A stretch of DNA of 64,000 nt from Streptomyces sp. NBC_01298 (GCF_035978755.1 NZ_CP108414.1:1860001-1924000), one strand, 5' to 3'; positions 32,248 to 41,187 are shown, numbered from the stretch's first letter. Numbers and translations: made by a program. The notes: a model not told the origin generated them from the letters alone.

Positions 32248-32766
32248 ATGTCCCGCCTCAAGATCGTCACCATCGCAGCCGTCGGCGCGGCCGCCTTAAC
32301 GGCCTCGGTCGCCCTGTCGACCAGCGCCTACGCCGTAGCCCCGGCCACCACGACCGCCACCTTCAACTGCGCCACCTGGGGAAGCGGCAGCGTGACCCTC
32401 ACCGCCACCGACTCGGGCGGCGTCAAGAAGATCAAGCTCGCCTCGACCGCGATCAAGGTCCCCGCGGGCACGGCCCCGATCGGGGCCAACACCATCGCCA
32501 CCGTCATCAAGGTCACGAAGAACGGCGTCGCCGGAACCACGCAGTTCTCCGGCACCATCAACCCGCCCATGGTCGCCGGAGGTTCGGTCACGGTCGGCCC
32601 GCTCCCGCTCACCACGGGCACGTTGACCACGGGCAACAAGACCAACGTCGCGCCGCTGGCCGGGGCCCCGGGCGCGGCCAACTTCACGGTCTCGATCACC
32701 CCGCCGGGCGTTCCCAGCATCTACTGCACCGCGACCAGCGCGCAGGCGTCGGACTTCACCTGGTAG
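32248..32766 (+). CDS. Small secreted protein of unknown family
   Basis: A 172-residue protein starting at ATG 32248 with AAGGGAG upstream. The signal peptide is RLKIVTIAAVGAAALTASVA with a cut near AYA. The mature chain is Thr/Val/Gly-rich, beta-type, and has two cysteines (FNCATWG near the start, IYCTATS near the end) that may close the fold. No catalytic motif is visible. It resembles several Streptomyces exported proteins of unknown role. It is divergent from the IPT-type genes and convergent with the glycoside hydrolase gene. Confidence 0.75.
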   Translation: MSRLKIVTIAAVGAAALTASVALSTSAYAVAPATTTATFNCATWGSGSVTLTATDSGGVKKIKLASTAIKVPAGTAPIGANTIATVIKVTKNGVAGTTQFSGTINPPMVAGGSVTVGPLPLTTGTLTTGNKTNVAPLAGAPGAANFTVSITPPGVPSIYCTATSAQASDFTW

Positions 32767-32891
32767 CCCCGGGCAGCACCTGAGAACACCCGGCCACAAG
32801 GGTCAGAGGGTGGCTGGTCGGAACTCTCGGCCCGCCACCTGCCCCAAAGCCTCCTGGGCCCTGCGGCTTGGCGGGATCCGGACGACGGGGT

Positions 32892-34760
32892 TCACCCGAG
32901 GCCGGCGCCCGCCGCCCATCGGCCGAGTTCCTGCTGTACGGCCGTACGCTGCTCGGCCGTCGCCGGGGCGGCGCTGATCAGTGCGAAGTGCAGCCCTTCG
33001 GTGGCGCCGGACAGGAGGATGCGGCGGGCGTTCGTGCCGCCGGGCTCGGGGGCGATGGCGATGGCTCCGGTGGTTCCGGGTCCGGTGACCGTGCCGAGGT
33101 CCGAGACGACCGTGGTCGAGGCGGGATCGAAGCCGGCAGGCAGGTGCAATTCCGTCGGCGCACTCGCGTTCCCTCCGCGCCACACCAGCACGCCGTACGG
33201 AAGCTCGGGGCCGGCCAGGCGCGCCAACTCCGGCATTCCGGCGGGTATCCGGCTCCAGGTGACAGTGGTACCGGCGTCGCGCGAGCGGTCCTCGTAGAGG
33301 AACGCGAGCGTGTGGCCGGCGACCGCGCTCGGATAGACGCGGTCCAGGAGCCGTGCGTCCTGGCGAAGGACCGGGGTGCCGCTGTCGTCGAGGCGTACGG
33401 CGGACAGGTCCTCGTCGTTCCATGCGTCGCCCGTGGTGCGGATCTTGCCCTGGTTGTCGTTCATCGCCTCGTGATGGCGGCCGCTGTGGATGTCCCACTG
33501 CCACTGGGTCGCGGACAGGACGGGTCCCGCCGCGGCCGGGTTCTCCCACCAGGCACGGCCGCCGAGTCCGCTGTCGAGAGCCTGGTACTGGCCCTTGCCC
33601 ACGGACGGGGCCTTGTCGGACGAGGTGCCGGTCAGCGGATGGCCGAACTCGCTCACGATGGCCGGGGAGCCGAGCGCGGTGGACCTGTTGCGAACGGAGT
33701 TGAAGTCCGAGGTGTACGCACCGTCCTTGGCCTTGGACAGGTTGAAGAAGCCGGACATCCGCGCCTGGTCGTAGAAATGCGTGTTGAACACGTACCGCGG
33801 ACCCAGGGTTCCGACGCCGGCGAGGCCACCGGTCTGCTTCATGAAGGAGAGGTTGGAGTTCCAGAACATGTTCGGTTCGACGAGGGCGGGTTTGCCCTGC
33901 CAGCCCGCCGCGTCCATGCGCGCCCGGAACTTCTCGTAGAACGGCCAGAGGCGTCCCCGCTCCCAGGCGGCGCCGTCCTCGCCGCTCGCGTACTGCCCCG
34001 CGTAGGGCTCGTTGTACGGGTCGAACCCGGCGATCGCCGCGAACTCCGTGGCGTCGAGATGAGCCGCGAAGTACGTCATGGTCGCCTGGGCGGTGTCGAG
34101 GAAGGCGTCCTGGATGCCGTTCCGGTTGATCCAGAAGTCGCGCATGGCGCTCTTGACCGTCTGGTTCTGGGTGATGTTCTGGCCCCAGTGGGCGCAGATT
34201 CCGCAGGATTCCCGGGGATATCCGCCCGCCTGGACCACCCACCGCGGTGCGCCGTCGCCGGAGTACCAGCTGTCCTTGTCGAAGACGTAGCGCGAGAAGA
34301 GGTCCTGGTGGAAGTCGGGATACACACGCAGCCCGACGGCCAGGAACTCCCGCATCTGCGCCGTGGCCCGGCTCAAGTACACCTCGTCGACCTGACCGCG
34401 CACGGGTTCGGCCGCCGCCCATGACAGGAGGAAGCGGGCGGAGTTCGCTCCGCCCAGTTCGCGCATGGCCCGGGCCGACTTCCGTGCGTCCTCGACGCTC
34501 GCGAAGGGCAGCCCGCCGTTCTCGGCGAGCTTGGTCTCGCCGGAGACGTTGAACCCGCGCAGGACCACCTCGCGCCCGTAACCGTCGACGAAGTGCGTTC
34601 CGCTGACGGTCACTTCGGCCGCTCGCGCGTCGTACGCCGACGCCTCGGCGGCGCGCACCGGGACTCCCGCGTACAGAGAGAAGGCGGCGAGGACGGCGAG
34701 GACCGCACCCCACGACCATCGACCGGAAGCATGCGGCTCATGCATTGACTGGGTCACCAT
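32892..34760 (-). CDS. Secreted GH5 endoglycoceramidase-like hydrolase
   Basis: About 622 residues are read from ATG 34760; ATG 34745 is equally possible. An N-terminal export signal (WSWGAVLAVLAAFSLYAGV, cut near RAAEA) is followed by a GH5 barrel. VLRGFNVSGETKLAENGG is the family start, GFDPYNEPYAGQY (~285) holds the acid/base Glu, and AIVSEFGHPLTG (~398) holds the nucleophile Glu. This GFNxxGExK and DPYNEP combination is characteristic of endoglycosylceramidases, which cut the link between sugar and ceramide in glycosphingolipids. A C-terminal beta domain (~500-620) is also family-typical. The likely target is an exogenous glycolipid. Confidence 0.88.
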   Translation of the reverse strand: MVTQSMHEPHASGRWSWGAVLAVLAAFSLYAGVPVRAAEASAYDARAAEVTVSGTHFVDGYGREVVLRGFNVSGETKLAENGGLPFASVEDARKSARAMRELGGANSARFLLSWAAAEPVRGQVDEVYLSRATAQMREFLAVGLRVYPDFHQDLFSRYVFDKDSWYSGDGAPRWVVQAGGYPRESCGICAHWGQNITQNQTVKSAMRDFWINRNGIQDAFLDTAQATMTYFAAHLDATEFAAIAGFDPYNEPYAGQYASGEDGAAWERGRLWPFYEKFRARMDAAGWQGKPALVEPNMFWNSNLSFMKQTGGLAGVGTLGPRYVFNTHFYDQARMSGFFNLSKAKDGAYTSDFNSVRNRSTALGSPAIVSEFGHPLTGTSSDKAPSVGKGQYQALDSGLGGRAWWENPAAAGPVLSATQWQWDIHSGRHHEAMNDNQGKIRTTGDAWNDEDLSAVRLDDSGTPVLRQDARLLDRVYPSAVAGHTLAFLYEDRSRDAGTTVTWSRIPAGMPELARLAGPELPYGVLVWRGGNASAPTELHLPAGFDPASTTVVSDLGTVTGPGTTGAIAIAPEPGGTNARRILLSGATEGLHFALISAAPATAEQRTAVQQELGRWAAGAGLG

Positions 34761-34992
34761 GGCCGCACTGTCACGGCAATCTGATGAACCGTCAACCAGT
34801 TGAGCGTGGGGGTGACGCACTATCAGCCATGGTCGAGTACGGCACGCCGCACCTTTCAGCCGAAGGGGGCCCTGGGGCCGCTTCCAGGCGTCGCGAGGTT
34901 CCCGGGCGCTGGACCGTGGCAGGCCACCCCACCACCCGGGGAAAGGGTGGCTCTTTGGGGTCACGCCTGCTAACTTCCCCCCGCTGGTCATA

Positions 34993-35017
34993 CATTCACG
35001 CAATACATGTATGAATG
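34993..35017 (+). promoter_or_regulatory. Putative operator upstream of the FAD monooxygenase operon
   Basis: A perfect ATACATGTAT palindrome (35003-35012) is flanked by CATTC (34993-34997) and GAATG (35013-35017). It lies directly before the GGAGGA ribosome-binding site of the operon that ends with a tetR gene, a usual place for autoregulated TetR operators. The AT-rich makeup stands out from the surrounding DNA. Confidence 0.5.
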
Positions 35018-35025
35018 GAGGAAGC

Positions 35026-36558
35026 ATGCGAGGGAAGACGGCCGTGGTGCTCGGCGGCAGCGTCGCGGGGCTGTGCGCCGCGGGAGTGCTCGCGAGGCAT
35101 TTCGACGAGGTGATCGTCCTGGAGCGGGACCTGCTCCCGCCGGACGCCCAGCACCGGCGGGGGGTGCCGCAGAGCAAGCACCCGCACTTCCTCCTCAACT
35201 CCGGGCGTCGCGCGATCGGCGAGATCTTCCCCGGCTTCGAGGAGGCGCTGATCGCCGCGGGCGGGATGCACCTGATGCCGTCGATGGACGCGGCGTACTG
35301 CGAGGACGAGGGCTGGGCCCCGCGCAAGTCCGGGTCGATGACGATGGTCTACAGCTCCCGCGTGCTCATCGAGCGGGTGCTGCGTGACCTGGTCCGCGGG
35401 TTCCCGACCATCGAGATCCGCGAGGGCGTGACCGTCACCGGTCTTCGTTCCAGCGGGGTCGGCACCGCGGGCGGCCGCGTCGAGGGAGTCGAGTACCGCG
35501 CGGGCGATGACTCGGGCCACCTTGCCGCCGACCTGGTCGTCGACGCGCTGGGGCGCGGCTCTTCGGTGGCCGACTGGCTGAGGACGGCCGGATGGCCGGC
35601 GCCGCCCGAGAAGACCCTCGACGCCAAGGTCACCTACACCTCGCGGTGGTACGACCTGCCGCCCGCCGAGCGGCGTCCGGAGTCGTGGTGGTGGAAGCAC
35701 CTGGTGATCACTCCGACCCAGGACACCGGCGCCCATCCCGAGGAGCACGAGTTCCTCAGCAATTTCTTCCCCATCGAGGGAGACCGCGCCATCGTGTGCA
35801 TGGGGGCGTGGGGCATCCGGATGCCGCACGAGATCGACACCTTCGAGGCTGCGGTGGACCGGGTGCGGGCCACGGCGTTCGGGCAGGCGACACGTGCCTG
35901 CACCCCGACCTCCGAGGTGCACCTCACCCGTTCGACCGGCAACAAGTGGCGCCGCTTCGACCTCCTGGACCAGCCACCGCTCGGGCTGGTCTGCGTCGGT
36001 GACTCGATCTGCGCCTTCAACCCGTTCTACGCCCAGGGGATGAGTTCGGCAGCCCGCTCGGCGCTCATCCTCGCCGAGCTGCTGCAAGGCAACGACAACG
36101 ACGTGCTCGACCTCGCCTTCTTCCGTACGTTCCTCACTCGGCAGAAGAAGTCACTCGACGTCCCCTGGATGCTCGCGATGGCCCGTGACCAGGCCTACGA
36201 CTTCGCGACCGGGACTGAGGTCGTGGCTCCCTGGCGCCGCAGACTGGCCGCGCGCCTCAGCTGGCCGGTCTTCAACGCCATCAACGCCACCAGCCGTGAA
36301 GACGCCTACGTCGAGCGGACGTTCGCCGAGGTCTTCAACCTCGACAAGTCGCTCAGGGAGATGACCACCGATCCGCGGTTCTGGTTCGGCATCGTGCGCT
36401 ACAAGGTGCGGCAGCGGCTGGGACGGACGGTCGTGCCCGGCGGGTTCGACGACCAGCAGGACCCGCCCGGCACCGACTTCACCGGCCACACCCGCGCCGG
36501 CGGATCACCGCTCGCCGAAGCGGCCCCGTCGGCGGCTGAGCCGAGGAGCAGGGGATGA
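35026..36558 (+). CDS. FAD-dependent monooxygenase-type oxidoreductase
   Basis: A 510-residue flavoenzyme starting at ATG 35026 behind GGAGGA. VVLGGSVAGLCAAGVLA is the FAD dinucleotide loop (GxSxAG variant). Residues 45-60 have RRGVPQSKHPHFLL. Motif DG appears as VVDALGRGS (~167), and GDSICAFNPFYAQGMSSA (~325) is the C-terminal FAD site. It is of the same subfamily as the flavoenzyme at 45896 in the biosynthetic cluster. Such proteins hydroxylate or epoxidise polyketides and lipids, or act as hydratases. It is followed, with an ATGA overlap, by a membrane protein and then a TetR regulator, suggesting an inducible modification and export unit. Confidence 0.85.
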   Translation: MRGKTAVVLGGSVAGLCAAGVLARHFDEVIVLERDLLPPDAQHRRGVPQSKHPHFLLNSGRRAIGEIFPGFEEALIAAGGMHLMPSMDAAYCEDEGWAPRKSGSMTMVYSSRVLIERVLRDLVRGFPTIEIREGVTVTGLRSSGVGTAGGRVEGVEYRAGDDSGHLAADLVVDALGRGSSVADWLRTAGWPAPPEKTLDAKVTYTSRWYDLPPAERRPESWWWKHLVITPTQDTGAHPEEHEFLSNFFPIEGDRAIVCMGAWGIRMPHEIDTFEAAVDRVRATAFGQATRACTPTSEVHLTRSTGNKWRRFDLLDQPPLGLVCVGDSICAFNPFYAQGMSSAARSALILAELLQGNDNDVLDLAFFRTFLTRQKKSLDVPWMLAMARDQAYDFATGTEVVAPWRRRLAARLSWPVFNAINATSREDAYVERTFAEVFNLDKSLREMTTDPRFWFGIVRYKVRQRLGRTVVPGGFDDQQDPPGTDFTGHTRAGGSPLAEAAPSAAEPRSRG

Positions 36559-37682
36559 GCTATGCATGCGACTCGGCGGCCGAGCGCCTGGCCGAAGGGC
36601 TCGGCTTCTCCTGCCATGACGCCGATCCCGTGGTGGAGTTCCGCAACCCGTTCGGTCTCGAGAACGCCACCATGCCCTTCCTCGAGCTGCTCGTCATCGG
36701 CGGCGCGGTGTTCGCCCTCATCCATGCGTGGCGACGGTGGCGACGCGACGGCGATCCGGTCAACATCTCGCTGTGGTTCGCCTCGGTCGTCTACCTCGCG
36801 GTGATCGAGCCGCCGTTGTACTTCCCGGGCTGGTTCGGCCTGGAGAAGGACGTGGGGCTCATCTTCTCCCACAACGTGTTCACCGTGCAGTTCATGTACG
36901 ACCGGCTGCCGCTCTACATCGTGGCCTTCTATCCGGCGCTGTCGCAGCTCGCCTACGAACTGGTCCGTGCCCTCGGCGTCTTCGCGCGACGCGGGCCCCT
37001 GGCCGGTTCGCTGACGGTCGCGTTCGCCTGTCAGGCGTTCTACGAGATCTTCGATCAGCTCGGGCCCCAGCTCAAGTGGTGGGCCTGGAACCCGGACAAC
37101 AAGATGATCAACGAGCCGGCGCTCGCCTCGGTCCCGATGAACAGCATGTTCCTGTTCGCCTCGGTGTCCTTCGGTGCGATGACCTACCTCGTCGTCCGGC
37201 TGGTCGGCGCGAAGGATGGCCGGGGCACGCTCACCGGTCGGCAGATCAGCCTGCGCACCCTCGCCGCCGGCGTCCTGACACCGTGGGCGATGACGATCGC
37301 CGGTCTGCCCAGCAACGCCTTCCGCGGTGAGGACCAGCGGGGGATCCAGCAGGCCGTCCTCGGTACCGAGCTCGCCCTGCTCTGGATCACCGGCCTCTAC
37401 CTCCTCGCGGAGGCCTGGCGCGCGCGGCGAACAGATCCGGCCCCGACGGTGTCACCGCAGTTCGCGCGGACCTATCCGGCGCTGTACCTCGGCGTCCACA
37501 TCGCCCTCTGGGCGGTCGCATCGCCGTCCTACTTCGCGGCGCTCGACGGCGTCACCGAGCAGGGCACGCCGATCGGAAGCCTGTGGTACGCCGCGCTGTG
37601 CACCGTCGCCGCGACCGGGCTCATCGTGGCCGCAGTCCGCGCTACCTCGCCCCGACGGACCGCAACGCCTGTGCGATCCTGA
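36555..37682 (+). CDS. Integral membrane protein of unknown function
   Basis: A 375-residue protein whose ATG overlaps the flavoenzyme stop. About eight hydrophobic segments are visible, including FLELLVIGGAVFALIHAW (~35), LWFASVVYLAVIEPPLYF (~75), a long helix near 120 (LYIVAFYPALSQLAYELV), one near 190 (MFLFASVSFGAMTYLVV) and the last near 350. Conserved polar residues (DQLGPQLKWWAWNPDN, ~160) sit between helices, possibly on the outside. I do not recognise a transporter signature. Coupling to a flavoenzyme suggests it handles the same hydrophobic substrate. Confidence 0.75.
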   Translation: MSYACDSAAERLAEGLGFSCHDADPVVEFRNPFGLENATMPFLELLVIGGAVFALIHAWRRWRRDGDPVNISLWFASVVYLAVIEPPLYFPGWFGLEKDVGLIFSHNVFTVQFMYDRLPLYIVAFYPALSQLAYELVRALGVFARRGPLAGSLTVAFACQAFYEIFDQLGPQLKWWAWNPDNKMINEPALASVPMNSMFLFASVSFGAMTYLVVRLVGAKDGRGTLTGRQISLRTLAAGVLTPWAMTIAGLPSNAFRGEDQRGIQQAVLGTELALLWITGLYLLAEAWRARRTDPAPTVSPQFARTYPALYLGVHIALWAVASPSYFAALDGVTEQGTPIGSLWYAALCTVAATGLIVAAVRATSPRRTATPVRS

Positions 37683-37686
37683 CGGC

Positions 37687-38304
37687 ATGGGGCACCATGG
37701 CTGGGGAGGCAGGCCTCCCGCATCGGACGCCGAGGCACGGCAGCGCATCATCGACGCGACCGACCGCTGCATCGACAGGCACGGCGTCGCGAAGACGACC
37801 CTGTCCGACGTAGCCGGCGAACTCGGCGTCACCCGCCAGACCGTCTACCGTCACTTCGGCCGCATCAGCGACATCATCGGTGAGGTAGCGGCCCAGGGCG
37901 CCGAGTCGTTCGTCGAGCAGATGATTACGCACCTGCAGGGGATCACCGACCCTGCGGAGGCCGTGATCGAAGGCATGGTCTTCTGCGTAAGGACCATCCC
38001 CACCGACCCGCGGTTGAGCCTTCTGCTGCAACTCGGAGACCCCACCGCGTTCGGCCGCGGGGCCACCACCAGGGACACCATCGACCGCGGCGCCAAGATG
38101 CTGCAGCGCTTCCCCGTGGACTGGGCCGCCGCCGGCATCGGTGAGGACGACCTCAACGGCCTCGCCGAGATGATCATGCGACTCCTGACGTCGCTGTTGC
38201 AGCACCCGAGCGAAACACCGCAGGACGAAGCCCGGCTCCGCACCTTCCTGAGCCGCTGGCTGGCCCCGGCGCTGTACCGCACCTTTCGACCGAACGCCCT
38301 CTAG
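37687..38304 (+). CDS. TetR-family transcriptional regulator
   Basis: A 205-residue TetR protein starting at ATG 37687, four bases after the membrane-protein gene. The helix-turn-helix is at ~20-65: RQRIIDATDRCIDRHG, then TTLSDVAGELGVTRQTVYRH. The rest is the helical ligand-binding domain. It probably represses its own operon through the ATACATGTAT element upstream of 35026, with a ligand related to the flavoenzyme substrate. Confidence 0.9.
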   Translation: MGHHGWGGRPPASDAEARQRIIDATDRCIDRHGVAKTTLSDVAGELGVTRQTVYRHFGRISDIIGEVAAQGAESFVEQMITHLQGITDPAEAVIEGMVFCVRTIPTDPRLSLLLQLGDPTAFGRGATTRDTIDRGAKMLQRFPVDWAAAGIGEDDLNGLAEMIMRLLTSLLQHPSETPQDEARLRTFLSRWLAPALYRTFRPNAL

Positions 38305-38401
38305 GTGAGGAGCATGGGCGCCTCGCGCATCACCATGACGGTTGCCGGAGGCGCCGGCCTCGCCATCGCCCGCGACATTCCTCCATCAGAAGCAGCCGCT
38401 G

Positions 38402-38486
38402 CTGGGGGGAATCCGGGGGGGAATGGAGCCCCGTTGGGGGGCGGCTGGGGAGAATCGGCTGTACAGACGGGTACCACGACGAAAGG
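38402..38486 (+). repeat. G-rich direct repeat, right copy
   Basis: It reads CTGGGGGGAATC, CGGGGGGGAATGGAG, TTGGGGGGCGGC and TGGGGAGAATCGGCTG, then ACGGG and CGACGAAAG. It aligns along its whole length with 24210-24292 at about three bases in four. It ends seven bases from where the carboxylase fragment is cut. Confidence 0.65.
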
Positions 38487-38492
38487 GCCGCC

Positions 38493-38725
38493 TCGACTGT
38501 GCCCCAGCCGGTGATGACACCGTCGGTGTAGGGCTTCTTGGCCTCGAGGCCGAACCCGGTCGCGCGGTAACGACTCAGCTGCTCGACCTCCTTGAAGGAA
38601 CCCTCGTCGAGCAGCAACGCGATCCGCTCGCGGGCGGTGAGCTTGCCCTTGGCGTGCCGCGCCTCGGTCGCACGCTCACTCGGGCCGCGGCGCGCCTGCT
38701 CACGCAGGTCGTGCGGCTCGGCCAC
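38493..38725 (-). pseudogene. 5' fragment of acyl-CoA carboxylase beta subunit
   Basis: About 78 residues match the start of actinobacterial propionyl/acetyl-CoA carboxylase beta subunits: LREQARRGPSERATEARHAK, then GKLTARERIALLLDEGSF, then YRATGFGLEAKKPYTDGV and GWGTVE. The normal protein is over 500 residues. Here homology stops at about 38493, and the frame runs on into the G-rich repeat. The gene was therefore cut at the repeat. An intact version would supply malonyl- or methylmalonyl-CoA, which fits its place at the edge of a PKS cluster. Confidence 0.85.
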
Positions 38726-38776
38726 GCGCCCGCGGGCGTCCGTCGGCTCGCCGGGGAGCGCCGGACAGGGACATTG

Positions 38777-39508
38777 CTAGGTACTCCTCATCAGTGCCTT
38801 GTGGGCGGTGCCGAGACCGTGGCGGGCCGGGGTGTGGTGCACACGGACGGGTGCGGGCAGGGCGATCGCGGTGAGCAGCAGTCCCCGCCGGGCCGTCCAG
38901 CGCCCGCTGAACCCGGTCAGCCGGATGCCGTCGATCACGGGGCCGGGCACCAGCAGACGGGCGTGGAAGGTTCCCGCGTCCGGATCGATGGTGATCAGGG
39001 CGTCCTCGAAGTCGAGCCAGCGGCGGGTGACCGGGAACCACGCCTTGTAGACGGACTCCTTCGCGCTGAACAGCAGCCGGTCCCAGCAGACCTCGGGCCG
39101 CAGCACCTGCCGACGGGCCAGCCACTCCCGTTCCTCGGGGAGGGTGACCAGGGCCAGCGTCCCCGCGGACGGGAGCGGCTCGTTGGGTTCCGCGTCGATG
39201 CCGACGGACAGCATGTCGCCGGCGCGTGCCACGGCGGCCGCCTGGTAGCCGCCGCCGTGGGTCATGCTGCCCACGATCCCGTCGGGCCACCTCGGCTCGC
39301 CCCGCGGGCCCTGAAGGATGGGCGTGGGCGGCACCCCGAGCGCGGCGAGGGCGTCGCGGGCGCAGCCGCGCACCGTGGCGAACTCGCGGCGGCGCTGCTC
39401 CACGCCGTGGGCGACGAGTGCCTTCTCCTCCTCGTAGAGCACTGAGTCGGGCAAGTGGCCGAAGGACCCGCGGGCCGCGACGGCCGTGGGCAGCAGTTCC
39501 TCGATCAT
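38777..39508 (-). CDS. 4'-phosphopantetheinyl transferase (EntD-like)
   Basis: A 243-residue protein of the EntD/Sfp superfamily. GSMTHGGGYQAAAVA (~78) and VGIDAEPNEPL (~100) hold the CoA/Mg-binding Asp, and LLFSAKESVYKAW (~150) is the diagnostic W/F-(S/C)-x-K-E-(S/A)-x-x-K motif. It transfers the phosphopantetheine arm of CoA onto carrier proteins, here the ACP domains of the neighbouring PKS. Its ATG overlaps the stop of the phosphoesterase gene (ATGA). It is the last intact gene of the minus-strand tailoring operon. Confidence 0.92.
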   Translation of the reverse strand: MIEELLPTAVAARGSFGHLPDSVLYEEEKALVAHGVEQRRREFATVRGCARDALAALGVPPTPILQGPRGEPRWPDGIVGSMTHGGGYQAAAVARAGDMLSVGIDAEPNEPLPSAGTLALVTLPEEREWLARRQVLRPEVCWDRLLFSAKESVYKAWFPVTRRWLDFEDALITIDPDAGTFHARLLVPGPVIDGIRLTGFSGRWTARRGLLLTAIALPAPVRVHHTPARHGLGTAHKALMRST

Positions 39509-40407
39509 GTGAGCTCCACCGCCTTCGCGGGAGCTGCGGGCCGGATGCGGACGGGCCTCCCGGCCGGGGCGGCGCGGCCGCGCCACTCGCGGGGGTAGCC
39601 GAGCGAGACCTCCTCGAACGGCACGCCGTCCTTGAGGATGGTCCGCGGAATGTGGAGGTGCCCGTAGACGACGGCGGCGGCGCGGAACCGGCGGTGCCAG
39701 TCGGCGGTGGCCTCGGTGCCGCACCACAGCGCGAACTCGGGCTTCCACAGCACCTCGGTGGGGTCCCGTACCAGCGGGAAATGGTTGACCAGAACGGTCC
39801 GGGCGTCGGGCGGGAGCGCCGCCAGGCGTGCCTCGGTGTAGGCGACGCGGGCCCGGCACCAGGTGTCACGGCTGCCGTACGGCTCGGGGTCGAGGAGGAA
39901 CTCGTCGGAGCAGACCACGCCCGCCGCCTCGGCCCGTTCGAGGGCGTCCTCCTTCGAGGTCGTGCCGGCCTGCCGGAAGGTGTAGTCGTACAGCAGGAAC
40001 AGTGGGGCGATCACCAAGGGGCCGTCCTCTCCGTCCCACACGGGGTAGGGATCTTCGGGGGTGACCACGCCGAGGGACCGGCAGAGCTCCACCAGGTGGT
40101 GGTAGCGCCGTTCGCCGCGCAGCTGGACGGGGTCCTCTCGCGGGGTCCACAGCTCGTGGTTGCCGGGCACCCAGACGACCTTGGCGAACCGGGCCGCGAG
40201 GAGTTCCAGCGCCCAGGCGATCTCGTCGACGACCTCGCCGACGTCGCCTGCGACGATCAGCCAGTCCTCGTCGGACTCGGGTCGCAGGTCCGCCACGATC
40301 CGGCGGTTCTCCGGGTAGTGGACGTGGAGGTCGCTGATGGCCGCCAGTACGCCGGCGCCGGGCCGGCGTGCGGGCGTGCGGGCGGGGCCTCGCGTCTCGT
40401 ATGGCAT
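39505..40407 (-). CDS. Metallophosphoesterase (calcineurin-like)
   Basis: A 300-residue enzyme with the complete dinuclear-metal set: SDLHVHY (D-x-H, ~26), VAGDVGE (GDxxE, ~54), PGNHELW (GNHE, ~82), VNHFP (~203) and YGHLHIP (GHxH, ~250). It would remove a phosphate from a small molecule, nucleotide or protein. It is coupled to the phosphopantetheinyl transferase and follows the thioesterase by 12 bases, so it belongs to the cluster operon. It might activate a phosphorylated (protected) product or act on CoA-related metabolites. No matching kinase is visible in the window. The substrate is unknown. Confidence 0.88.
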   Translation of the reverse strand: MPYETRGPARTPARRPGAGVLAAISDLHVHYPENRRIVADLRPESDEDWLIVAGDVGEVVDEIAWALELLAARFAKVVWVPGNHELWTPREDPVQLRGERRYHHLVELCRSLGVVTPEDPYPVWDGEDGPLVIAPLFLLYDYTFRQAGTTSKEDALERAEAAGVVCSDEFLLDPEPYGSRDTWCRARVAYTEARLAALPPDARTVLVNHFPLVRDPTEVLWKPEFALWCGTEATADWHRRFRAAAVVYGHLHIPRTILKDGVPFEEVSLGYPREWRGRAAPAGRPVRIRPAAPAKAVELT

Positions 40408-40419
40408 GTGTGCCGCCCG

Positions 40420-41187
40420 TCAGCCGGCAACGGGCAGGGTGCGCAGGCGCTCCCTGACGGCCGCGAGTACGGCGGCCTGTTCCCGGAGCAGATAGAAGTG
40501 GCCGCCGGGCAGGATCTTCAGGCCGAATCCGGCGGTGGTGTGGTCCGCCCAGGCGCGCACGTCGTCGGGCTCGACGCGGGGGTCGCTGTCCCCCACCAGG
40601 GCGAGGACGGGGCAGGTCAGCCGGGCGGGAGTGGTCCGCAGATACGTTTCCACGGCCTGGTAGTCGGCGCGCACGGCGGGGAGGATCATACGGATGACCT
40701 CCTCGTCGCCCAGGAGCCCGGAGTCCGTGCCGCTCAGCTCGCGCAGTTCCGCGACCACCCCGTCGTCGGTCCGCAGGCGGATGTCGTCGCCGCGGTACAG
40801 GTGGGGGGCGCGGCGGCCGGAGACGATCAGTGCGGAGACGGGCGTGCCGCGGTCCTGGAGGCGGTCCGCGACCTCGAACGCGACGAGCGAGCCCATGCTG
40901 TGCCCGAACAGGGCCAGCGGACGGCCGTCCGCCCGGGCGGCCAGCCGGTCCGCGACCTCGTCGGCGAGCACGCCGATATCGGTGACGACCGGCTCGGAAC
41001 GCCGGTCCTGGCGTCCCGGGTACTGGACCGCGAAGACGTCGACGTCCGGCGACAGGGCGCCGGCCATCGGGAAGTAGAAGCTGGCCGAGCCGCCGGCGTG
41101 CGGGAAGCAGGCCAGGCGTACCGCGGCATCGGGTGCGGGGCGGAAGTTCCTGAGCCAGAGGTCCTCGGGGGACGGTGCGGTGGTCAT
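40420..41187 (-). CDS. Type II thioesterase
   Basis: A 255-residue alpha/beta hydrolase of the PKS/NRPS type II thioesterase family. FPHAGGSASFYFPMA (~28) is the family start, ALFGHSMGSLVAFEVA (~90) holds the nucleophilic Ser, VGDSDPRVEP (~195) the Asp, and LPGGHFYL (~227) the His. It removes aberrant acyl groups from ACP domains and so keeps the assembly line running. This is useful where the final release is reductive and no integrated thioesterase exists, as here. It precedes the phosphoesterase and phosphopantetheinyl transferase in the same operon. Confidence 0.95.
   Translation of the reverse strand: MTTAPSPEDLWLRNFRPAPDAAVRLACFPHAGGSASFYFPMAGALSPDVDVFAVQYPGRQDRRSEPVVTDIGVLADEVADRLAARADGRPLALFGHSMGSLVAFEVADRLQDRGTPVSALIVSGRRAPHLYRGDDIRLRTDDGVVAELRELSGTDSGLLGDEEVIRMILPAVRADYQAVETYLRTTPARLTCPVLALVGDSDPRVEPDDVRAWADHTTAGFGLKILPGGHFYLLREQAAVLAAVRERLRTLPVAG

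Noticed and set aside
38330..38725. Intact 131-residue carboxylase-like gene
   Set aside because: Only the first ~78 residues are homologous; the remainder is a read-through of the G-rich repeat.
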